A DNA stretch of 5,880 bases from Aquificota bacterium (GTDB lineage: Bacteria > Thermosulfidibacterota > Thermosulfidibacteria > Thermosulfidibacterales > B14-G1), in contig QMPS01000057.1 of assembly GCA_003648675.1 (NCBI GenBank), positions 1-5,880 on the forward strand, written 5' to 3'. Below the pieces are notes generated by a model that did no database searches, was not told the DNA's origin, and was given only the letters and a program-made list of their open reading frames with translations. Made by a program: the position numbers and the translations under genes. Numbering within the stretch: position 1 is the stretch's first letter; each line of letters starts with the position of its first letter. Shown piece by piece: positions 1-5,421 of this stretch.

Positions 1-1
1 C

Positions 2-223
2 TCTTACATAAACCCCGAGGTCTGTGTGGGATGCCAGCAGTGCAAGAAGATCTGCATGTATTCGGCCATTGATTACGATCCCGCCCGGGGAGTCTGTGTG
101 GTGAACGAGGCCGTGTGTAAGGGCTGCGGTCTTTGTGCCGCCACCTGCCCCAACAAAGCGGTGACGGTGAAGCACTTCAATAATCAGGAGATCTTCTCCG
201 AGCTGGAGGGGGTACTGCTATGA
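2..223 (+). CDS. hdrA: HdrA-like subunit, C-terminal end (5' truncated by window edge)
   Basis: This is the last 73 codons of a gene that enters from the left; the frame is open to the first base. The fragment is a two-cluster bacterial ferredoxin domain. Counting the first whole codon as residue 1, one C-x2-C-x2-C-x3-C motif is at residues 8-18 and a second, ending in CP, follows about 20 residues later. The tail (KHFNNQEIF...) resembles the usual end of HdrA, which has a ferredoxin pair and then a short helix. In HdrA proteins this domain passes electrons from the bifurcating FAD to ferredoxin or a partner subunit in the cytoplasm. The last cysteine of the first motif is followed by Met instead of the usual Pro, but all four ligands are present. 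The stop overlaps the next gene's start (ATGA), and that gene is mvhD, the standard HdrA partner. The HdrA assignment is inferred from the tail plus context; the FAD part is not visible. A GTG at 26 lies inside the first cluster motif and is not a credible start. Confidence 0.8.
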   Translation, partial: SYINPEVCVGCQQCKKICMYSAIDYDPARGVCVVNEAVCKGCGLCAATCPNKAVTVKHFNNQEIFSELEGVLL

Positions 224-645
224 GCGAGGCTTTTGAACCCAAAATAGTGGGGTTCCTCTGTTACTGGTGCAGTTACACCGCTGCCGATCTGGCAGGGGTG
301 AGCAGGATGAAGTATCCCCCCAATTTGAGGGTGATCAGGGTCATGTGCTCCAGCCGAGTGGACCCTGTCTTCATCATCAAAGCCCTGCTGGACGGGGCTG
401 ATGGGGTGCTGGTGGCGGGGTGTCATCCGGGAGACTGCCACTACCAGAAAGGTAACTACTATGCCAGAAGGAAGATTGTCTTGACCAAGAAGCTCTTGGA
501 GAGCCTGGGTCTGGAGCCCGAGAGGGTGAAACTCTCCTGGATTGCTGCGTCAGAAGGACCCAAGTTTGCCCAGGTAGCCAAGGAGTTTACCGAAGAGATC
601 CGAAAGCTGGGACCAAACCCCGCCAAATCGGAGCTCTTTTTGTGA
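220..645 (+). CDS. mvhD: MvhD-type [2Fe-2S] electron-transfer subunit, copy 1
   Basis: A 141-residue protein of the MvhD/FlpD family (methyl-viologen-reducing hydrogenase delta subunit), which is usually about 140 residues, so it looks full length. Family hallmarks are visible: C14-x2-C17 in a LCYWCSY context, the ADLAGVSR segment at 23-29, RVMCSSRVDP with C43, the GADG turn at 59-62, and GCHPGDCHY with C68 and C73. The cysteines bind a [2Fe-2S] cluster in the family. MvhD physically links HdrA to a hydrogenase or formate dehydrogenase and carries electrons to the HdrA flavin; it is soluble, with no signal peptide or membrane segment. The start ATG at 220 overlaps the upstream HdrA stop by four bases and has a G-rich Shine-Dalgarno (GGAGGGGG, 205-212), indicating translational coupling. 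All five cysteines are TGT/TGC, with no selenocysteine TGA. The family call is firm; the catalytic partner is unknown. Confidence 0.93.
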   Translation: MSEAFEPKIVGFLCYWCSYTAADLAGVSRMKYPPNLRVIRVMCSSRVDPVFIIKALLDGADGVLVAGCHPGDCHYQKGNYYARRKIVLTKKLLESLGLEPERVKLSWIAASEGPKFAQVAKEFTEEIRKLGPNPAKSELFL

Positions 646-653
646 GGGGAGGT
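646..653 (+). promoter_or_regulatory. Shine-Dalgarno of the double HdrA gene
   Basis: GGGGAGGT sits directly after the stop codon of the first mvhD, and its GGAGG core is six bases before the ATG at 659. It fixes the start of the 994-residue protein, which begins at once with a Rossmann-like beta strand (TVLIYG). Confidence 0.75.
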
Positions 654-658
654 AGGCC

Positions 659-3643
659 ATGAGCAAAGAGAGTACTGTGCTTATCTACGGCACCAATCTT
701 GCGGGATATAGGGTGGCCTACGCCCTGGCCAAGATGGGCTACAAAACCGTCATGCTCAATCGGGGGGCCTATGTGGACCAGTACAGGAACCAGGTCTTGG
801 CCCAGCTTCCCCTAGACTTCTGCTGGGCTTGTGGCCACATGCCCCAGAGGCTCTTCATCGGCCTGGGGGCCATGCAGGTCCTCTACAACGCTGACCTTCT
901 GGAGGTATCGGGGGAACCAGGTAATTTCAGAGTGAAAATAAAGAAGCGGGACCACTACGTGAACAACTTTGCCTGCACCGAGTGTGAGGCCTGTGTCCGG
1001 GTCTGTCCCGTTGAGGTGGAGGAAAATGGTACGAAACGCAAGGCCATCTACGTCTACCCTGAGATTGCTTGGGAGAACATCTTCCTCATAGATGAGGAGC
1101 ACTGCACCAAATGCGGTGAATGTGAAAAGGTGTGTCCCACGGGGTGCCTGAAACTGGAGCGCCCCGAGGAGACTTTAGAGATGGAGGTGGGAGCCATAGT
1201 CTTGGCTCCCGAGTTTGATGAGCCCACTCAAGAAGACCTGGCCAAGTTCGGCTACGGTGCCTTGGCCAACGTGGTGAAGTCCTCCGATTTGGCCCGGCGC
1301 TCCCTCCTCACCAACTTTGTGAAAAACTCCCTGGAGCGTCCCTCTGATGGCAAGCTGCCCCAGCGGGTGGCCGTGGTGGTGACTCCCCAGTACAACCAAG
1401 GGGTGGAGTACGAGAGTTACAACGCCACCATCTCCGCCATCTACAGGGCCTATCGCACCAAGGAGCTCATGCCTGAGGCCCAGGTCACCATCTTTTTCCG
1501 GGAGTTCAGGGGTTTTGGCAAGGGCCACCACCGCTGGTACGAGAGGGCCTTGGAAGCAGGGGTGGAGATTGTCCGGGCCCAGGATCTGGAGGTGGAGGGG
1601 ACCGACGGTGACAACGTTAAGATAAAATACACCATGGGAGATGCCCAACGGGAGCTGGAGACGGAGCTCCTCATCCTTATTACGGGTCAAAAGCCACCCG
1701 GCCTGATGAAGAGACTTTCCCAGCTCGCGGGGGTGGAGGCAGATGAACACGGATTCTGCAAAGTGCTGCCCTTCACCTGTGGCAAGACCACTAAGGAAGG
1801 TATCTTCGCCGTGGGTGAGTTCACGGGGCCCAAGGGTAACCCCGAAACGGTGTGGGAGGGTTACGGAGCAGCCGTAGAGGTCTTGGAGTACCTGGGGGAC
1901 AAGAACTTTGCACCGGCGCCTCCTCCCCAGCTCAGGGACGTGGCAGGGGAGCCTCCTAAAATTGGGGTCTTCATCTGCTCCTGTTTCGGGGAGTTCAACA
2001 ACTTCATGGACCTGGAATCCCTGGCCCAGAAGGCTCGGGAATTACCGGGAGTGGCCCATGTGGAGATTATCAAGGGCTGCTGTACCCCGCCTTCCATCCA
2101 GGAGACGGCTCAGGCCATAAAGGCTTCGGGGGTGAATCGGGTGGTTCTGGCGGTGTGCACCCCCCTGCAGAAGCTCCTCAAGTTCAGGCGTACGGTGATG
2201 ATGGCTGGTCTTAATCCCCTCCTGGCCGAGTTTCTCCGTCTAAGGGAAGATGTCATCCGGGTTCACGAGGACAGGGAAGCCATGGAAGAGAAGGCCCTAG
2301 CCCTCATCGCTTCCGGAGTGGAGAAGGTGAGGAAGGCCCAGGCGGCACCTCCCCCAATGGATACTTTCCAAAGCTCAGTGCTTGTCATTGGCGGAGGGCC
2401 TGCGGGTATGGAGGTTGCCCTGGCCGTGGCCGACAGAGGCTTTCCTGTGACTCTAGTGGAGAGGGAGGATAAACTGGGCGGCCTAGCCCTGGATCTTAGA
2501 GTGGACCTGGAGGGCCATGACCTTTCGGCTTACACGGCGGAGCTGATGAAAAAGGTGGAAGGTCATGCCAATATCAAGGTTCTCACCGGGGCCGAAATCA
2601 AGGATCTGTGGGGCTACGCCGGCCATTACTATGCCCAGGTCCGGGTAGGGGAGGAAAGCCACCTGGTGGAAGCAGGCATCGTCGTTCCCGCTGTGGGGGC
2701 TAAACCTTTCGATCCCCAGGGGGCCTTCCTTTATGGCCAGGATGAGAGGGTCCTCACCCAGAGGGAGCTGGAAGAAAGGCTTTATCAGGGGGATGTGCTG
2801 GAAGGACCCGTGGTTATGATTCAGTGTGTGGGATCCAGGAATAAGGCCCATCCCTACTGCAGCAGGGTCTGTTGCTCTCAGGCATTGAAGAACGCTCTGG
2901 CCCTGGCGGACAAGGGTGTGGAGGTGACCATCCTCTATCGGGATCTTAACACCTATGGATTTAAAGAGGACTACCACCGTATGGCCCTGGAGAAGGGGGT
3001 AAGGTTCATCCGTTTCTCGGGTGACGCCTATCCCCAGGTTACAGCGGAGGAGAAGGGGCTGAAGGTGAAGGTCCATGACATAGACAGGGAGAGAGACCAA
3101 GAACTGGAGGCGGGCCTGGTGATTCTTTCCGTGGGTATTGTGCCCGATGTGGAGACCAGCCGGCGTCTGGCCCAGTGGCTGGGTTATAAGCTGGACCCCG
3201 AGGGATTCTTCGATACAGAGACCAGCATGTGTCCCTATGAAGAAGCCATAAAGAGGCTCATGAAGCCCTGGGAGCTATCCAGCAACGCTATCTTCCCTGT
3301 GGGGTTAGCCCATTCGCCCAGGTCCCTCACCGAGGCCTTGCTCACGGCTAAGGACGCTGCGGGGCGGTCCCTAACCGTGCTGGGGAAGAAACAGCTTCCG
3401 CCTCCCAACGCCATGTTTGTCTCGGCGGTGAGGGAGTCCAAGTGTGTGGCCTGTGGTCTATGCGTAGAGGTCTGTCCTTACTACGCCCGGGAGATAGACG
3501 AGGCGAAGGGCGTAGTGAAGGTGAGGCCTTTCCTGTGCGACTCCTGCGGGGCTTGCCTAGTAGCCTGCCCTAGTGAAGCCGCGTACTTAAGGGATGCCAG
3601 GGGCGAGCAGATGATCCCCAGCATAGACGCCCTGTTGATGTAG
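659..3643 (+). CDS. hdrA: Double (tandem) HdrA-like iron-sulfur flavoprotein, 994 aa
   Basis: Two HdrA-type units are joined in one chain. Half 1 (about 1-412) has a weak Rossmann start (GTNLAG at 11-16), C55-x2-C58 where HdrA has its CSMC-like pair, and an inserted two-cluster ferredoxin (C106/109/112/116 and C149/152/155/159). It also has an HdrA-like FRGFGKG segment (283-289) and a closing GIFAVGEFTGPKG (381-393). Half 2 begins with an HdrA N-terminal domain (434-560; C440, C442, C474, C475, C500). It continues with a canonical FAD motif GGGPAG (578-583) ending at E601, then CVGSRN with C734, C738 and C739, then YGFKEDYHR (766-774). It closes with a two-cluster ferredoxin (C929/932/935/939 and C960/963/966/970). 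A Pro/Ala-rich linker (about 418-433) separates the halves. In HdrA the FAD is the bifurcation site. Here only half 2 shows an intact FAD signature; half 1 lacks the second glycine and the acidic ribose-binding residue, so it may act only as an iron-sulfur relay. The nearest comparisons are HdrA, QmoB and the long HdrA-like BamE of class II benzoyl-CoA reductase. It is cytoplasmic and flanked by mvhD genes on both sides. Confidence 0.9.
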   Translation: MSKESTVLIYGTNLAGYRVAYALAKMGYKTVMLNRGAYVDQYRNQVLAQLPLDFCWACGHMPQRLFIGLGAMQVLYNADLLEVSGEPGNFRVKIKKRDHYVNNFACTECEACVRVCPVEVEENGTKRKAIYVYPEIAWENIFLIDEEHCTKCGECEKVCPTGCLKLERPEETLEMEVGAIVLAPEFDEPTQEDLAKFGYGALANVVKSSDLARRSLLTNFVKNSLERPSDGKLPQRVAVVVTPQYNQGVEYESYNATISAIYRAYRTKELMPEAQVTIFFREFRGFGKGHHRWYERALEAGVEIVRAQDLEVEGTDGDNVKIKYTMGDAQRELETELLILITGQKPPGLMKRLSQLAGVEADEHGFCKVLPFTCGKTTKEGIFAVGEFTGPKGNPETVWEGYGAAVEVLEYLGDKNFAPAPPPQLRDVAGEPPKIGVFICSCFGEFNNFMDLESLAQKARELPGVAHVEIIKGCCTPPSIQETAQAIKASGVNRVVLAVCTPLQKLLKFRRTVMMAGLNPLLAEFLRLREDVIRVHEDREAMEEKALALIASGVEKVRKAQAAPPPMDTFQSSVLVIGGGPAGMEVALAVADRGFPVTLVEREDKLGGLALDLRVDLEGHDLSAYTAELMKKVEGHANIKVLTGAEIKDLWGYAGHYYAQVRVGEESHLVEAGIVVPAVGAKPFDPQGAFLYGQDERVLTQRELEERLYQGDVLEGPVVMIQCVGSRNKAHPYCSRVCCSQALKNALALADKGVEVTILYRDLNTYGFKEDYHRMALEKGVRFIRFSGDAYPQVTAEEKGLKVKVHDIDRERDQELEAGLVILSVGIVPDVETSRRLAQWLGYKLDPEGFFDTETSMCPYEEAIKRLMKPWELSSNAIFPVGLAHSPRSLTEALLTAKDAAGRSLTVLGKKQLPPPNAMFVSAVRESKCVACGLCVEVCPYYAREIDEAKGVVKVRPFLCDSCGACLVACPSEAAYLRDARGEQMIPSIDALLM

Positions 3644-3649
3644 GAGGAG
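3642..3649 (+). promoter_or_regulatory. Shine-Dalgarno overlapping the double-HdrA stop codon
   Basis: AGGAGGAG begins inside the TAG stop of the upstream gene (3641-3643), with its GGAGG core six bases before the ATG at 3654. Placing a near-perfect ribosome site on the stop codon couples translation of the second mvhD to the double HdrA. Confidence 0.8.
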
Positions 3650-3653
3650 AGTT

Positions 3654-4082
3654 ATGGAGGATAAGGGTTTCACCCCGAAGATCATATACGCCCTGTGCGC
3701 CTGGTGCGGCACGGGAGGCTCTGAGACGGCGGCAGCATACTGGCTTAAATATCCAGAGAACGTACTTCCTTTCAGGGTCACATGCACCGGCGCTCTGGAT
3801 GCCAGCTACGTCCTCAGGGCCCTTATAGAGGGTGCCGATGGCATGGTGGTGAGCGGGTGCCATCCCGGCGACTGCCATTACAACTTGGGCAATTTCCGGG
3901 CTAGGCGGCGTTTGGCTGTTATGAAAGAGGTCCTTAACACCCTGGGGCTAGGCGGTGAGCGCCTCTGGCTGCGGTGGGTGGCCCATGGCGAGGGCAAAAA
4001 GCTAGTGGACACGGCCTGGGAGTTTGATGCCCACATCAGGGAGAAGGGACCCAATCCCCTGGTAGGTCGTTGGGACACGTGA
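3654..4082 (+). CDS. mvhD: MvhD-type [2Fe-2S] subunit, divergent copy 2
   Basis: A 142-residue MvhD/FlpD-family protein of normal length. It keeps the five candidate cluster cysteines: C15-x2-C18 (ALCAWCG), C44 (RVTCTGALD), and C69 and C74 in SGCHPGDCHY. It also keeps the GADG turn (60-63) and the terminal GPNP. A by-eye ungapped alignment with copy 1 gives about 60 identical residues in about 138, so it is an old paralogue and not a recent duplicate. It has lost the ADLAGVSR stretch that follows the first cysteine pair in copy 1 (here GGSETAAAYW) and the arginine after CSS (here CTGALD). These are positions where family members are usually well conserved, so it probably docks on a different partner. 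By family role it relays electrons between HdrA and a dehydrogenase. Its position between the double HdrA and the FrhB-like gene suggests it bridges those two; that is inference. Confidence 0.9.
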   Translation: MEDKGFTPKIIYALCAWCGTGGSETAAAYWLKYPENVLPFRVTCTGALDASYVLRALIEGADGMVVSGCHPGDCHYNLGNFRARRRLAVMKEVLNTLGLGGERLWLRWVAHGEGKKLVDTAWEFDAHIREKGPNPLVGRWDT

Positions 4083-4089
4083 GGGAGGG
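4081..4089 (+). promoter_or_regulatory. Shine-Dalgarno deciding the FrhB-like start
   Basis: GAGGGAGGG overlaps the end of the mvhD copy 2 stop codon and places a GGAGG core five bases before the ATG at 4094. This favours ATG 4094 over the in-frame TTG at 4070 and GTG at 4079, both of which lie upstream of the ribosome site. Confidence 0.75.
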
Positions 4090-4093
4090 TGCC

Positions 4094-4462
4094 ATGCTGG
4101 TGGTCAAAGAGAAGAGAAACAGGGTCCAGGGGCTGAAAGACCTCCTCAAAGGCCTGCTGGAAAAGGATGTGGTGAAGGCCCTGCTGGTGCCTATGAGGAT
4201 TCCTTCAGGGGAGTCCTTCGCCCACGTTCTCACCCGGGAGGCTGCTCTGGTGGATGATGCCTGGCCCATACCTCCCGTTATGACGGTCCAGGGGGCCCGG
4301 GTGGTCTCCAAGCTCACCCGGAAGGGCCCCGTGGATAAACCCACGGCTGTGGTCCTCAGACCATGCGAACTCAGGGCCATGAGGGAGCTCATAAAGCTCA
4401 ATCAGGTGAAGCCCGAAGGGCTTCTCACTATCAGCTTTGACTGTCAGGGGCCTACCCTTTGA
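4094..4462 (+). CDS. FrhB/FdhB-like protein, N-terminal part (frame broken at its 3' end)
   Basis: This frame codes for 122 residues starting MLVVKEKRNR. It resembles the N-terminal domain of the coenzyme F420 hydrogenase/dehydrogenase beta-subunit family (FrhB/FdhB). The signature is AVVLRPCELRA (85-95, C91), a helix with KLNQV, then TISFDCQG (112-119, C117), matching the family pattern RPC-[DE]-[IL]-RA ... DC-x-G. Family members bind FAD and iron-sulfur clusters and exchange electrons with F420, or in bacteria with other acceptors. The frame stops at a TGA (4460-4462) four residues after DCQG, far short of a complete FrhB. The missing part continues directly in the frame one base back. I read this as the front piece of a single gene of about 380 codons (4094-5235) interrupted by a one-base loss. 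The alternative is that it is a real separate small subunit. No signal peptide or membrane segment is visible. Confidence 0.75.
   Translation: MLVVKEKRNRVQGLKDLLKGLLEKDVVKALLVPMRIPSGESFAHVLTREAALVDDAWPIPPVMTVQGARVVSKLTRKGPVDKPTAVVLRPCELRAMRELIKLNQVKPEGLLTISFDCQGPTL
4441..4460 (+). other. Frame-break site within the FrhB-like gene (G run 4447-4450)
   Basis: The downstream frame is closed by a TGA at 4438-4440 and the upstream frame ends at the TGA at 4460-4462, so the switch must fall between these points. The interval contains a run of four G. One additional G, or a -1 slip there, makes the protein read DCQG-AYPLKDYIEG without interruption, joining the FrhB N-terminal domain to its C-terminal domain. 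The possible causes are a sequencing or assembly error in a homopolymer, a true inactivating mutation, or recoding. No canonical X-XXY-YYZ slippery heptamer is seen. Confidence 0.7.
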
Positions 4463-5235
4463 AAGACTATATAGAGGGGGACAGGGGAAGGTTGGAGGAG
4501 CTTTTCCAGAAAAGTCTGGGGGCCCAGGAGTTACCTGAGGCTAGACCCCTGTGTCAGGTCTGCTACCATTTCACCGGTGAGTTGGCGGACATCGAGGTGG
4601 GGTTCGTCGGGGCGTCTGAGGACGAGTATTACCTTGTTGCCAACTCTCCTGAGGGGGAAGAGGCCTTGAAGACCCTGGGCTATCAGGGAGGAGGGGACCT
4701 AAAGGAGCGGGAAGAGGCCTTGAAAGAGATGAAGGAGGCCCGTCGGCAAAAGAGAAGGACCTACTTTACCGAGGAGTTTGGCAGCCAGATCTCCGGACCT
4801 GATGCCCTTCTGTCCACCTTGCACGACTGCACAAATTGCCACAACTGCATGAGGGTGTGTCCTATCTGCTTCTGCAGGGAGTGTTTCTTCGATTCTGATG
4901 CCCTCAAGGTGAGTCCGGATAATTACCTGGGCAGGGCCCGAAAGAAGGGGGCCCTCAGGCTTCTACCGGACACCCTCCTCTTTCATATGGGAAGGATGAA
5001 CCACATGAGCCTGTCCTGCGTCTCCTGCGGGGTCTGTGAAGACGCCTGCCCCAATGGAGTACCCGTATCCCGTCTCTTCGCCATGGTAGGAGACAGGACT
5101 AGGGCCATATTCGACTACGAACCTGGCAGGGATTTGGAAGAATCCATTCCCTTCCTGGACTACAGGGAAGAAGAGCTCCAGGAGTGGGAAGCACCCTACA
5201 CACAGAGCACCACCCACTGCCCATCCTCTTCATAA
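4459..5235 (+). CDS. FrhB/FdhB-like iron-sulfur protein, C-terminal part with two-cluster ferredoxin
   Basis: This frame is open from 4441; the first possible start is TTG 4459. In numbering of the restored 380-residue protein, C154-x2-C157 followed by ELADIEVGFVG (163-173) is the FrhB/FdhB C-terminal domain signature. A charged helix (about 203-222) follows. Next come C246/249/252/256, three extra cysteines in CPICFCRECFF (259, 261, 264), a DTLLFHMGRMNHMS segment, and C309/312/315/319 ending in CPNG. The whole resembles bacterial FdhB/FrhB-like proteins that fuse an FrhB unit to a two-cluster ferredoxin and occur beside HdrA/MvhD and formate-dehydrogenase genes. The likely role is carrying electrons between the Hdr/MvhD modules and a soluble carrier or a catalytic dehydrogenase; the acceptor is not visible. 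If translated alone, the TTG would overlap the upstream stop (TTGA) and could use AGGGG at 4446-4450. The unbroken domain match makes a single original gene more likely. The tail after about residue 367 (TQSTTHCPSSS) looks unconserved. This is the last gene of the operon. Confidence 0.82.
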   Translation: MKDYIEGDRGRLEELFQKSLGAQELPEARPLCQVCYHFTGELADIEVGFVGASEDEYYLVANSPEGEEALKTLGYQGGGDLKEREEALKEMKEARRQKRRTYFTEEFGSQISGPDALLSTLHDCTNCHNCMRVCPICFCRECFFDSDALKVSPDNYLGRARKKGALRLLPDTLLFHMGRMNHMSLSCVSCGVCEDACPNGVPVSRLFAMVGDRTRAIFDYEPGRDLEESIPFLDYREEELQEWEAPYTQSTTHCPSSS

Positions 5236-5259
5236 CCTTCTCTCCCGGTCGTTGCATTG

Positions 5260-5290
5260 GCCCGGTCCCGCCAGGGGCCGGGCATTTTTT
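5260..5290 (+). terminator. Rho-independent terminator of the Hdr operon
   Basis: A 10-bp GC-rich stem (5260-5269 with 5274-5283, one G-T wobble) and a four-base GCCA loop are followed one base later by six T, then a further AT-rich tract with six more T (to 5299). It lies 24 bases after the TAA at 5233-5235 and points in the plus direction. Read on the minus strand, the hairpin is not followed by a T run, so it is not an efficient terminator for the convergent gene. The rest of the gap (5300-5421) is AT-rich, and I see no gene or strong signal in it. Confidence 0.92.
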
Positions 5291-5421
5291 ATATTTTTTC
5301 GGGTCACCGAGCCAATCTTCAGCTATCGAACTCCTGGGGGGCCTATGAGAAGTAAAAGTTAAGGTCGAGCATTAAAACAGCATCAAAACACTAAAAAGCT
5401 TAGAACTGGAGGTCCGGGAGA

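Noticed and set aside
26..223. A stand-alone small ferredoxin starting at GTG 26.
   Set aside because: The start falls inside the first cysteine motif, no ribosome site precedes it, and the frame is open to the window edge with the first ligand cysteine upstream.
2483..3100. A 205-codon minus-strand open frame opposite the double HdrA, and a similar one at 1175-1750.
   Set aside because: They lie antisense to strongly conserved HdrA motifs, encode low-complexity sequences without recognisable domains, and are common shadows of GC-rich coding DNA.
4070..4093. An upstream TTG (4070) or GTG (4079) start for the FrhB-like gene.
   Set aside because: Both precede the Shine-Dalgarno at 4081-4089, and TTG 4070 overlaps the mvhD coding end; ATG 4094 has the right spacing.
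4460..4462. TGA as a possible selenocysteine codon in the FrhB-like gene (Sec occurs in some formate dehydrogenases and Hdr-type proteins).
   Set aside because: Reading through gives only Lys-Thr-Ile before a TAG, and the conserved domain resumes in another frame, so a frame shift explains the site and Sec does not.
5391..5403. A small inverted repeat (CTAA...TTAG) as a terminator for the minus-strand sugar transferase.
   Set aside because: The stem is only four AT-rich pairs and would not be stable; no convincing T-run hairpin is visible on that strand.
5300..5421. Possible small RNA, repeat array or promoter in the convergent gap.
   Set aside because: It is a short AT-rich stretch with only loose AAAACA-like similarities, no regular repeat spacing and no clear -35/-10 pair leading into a gene.
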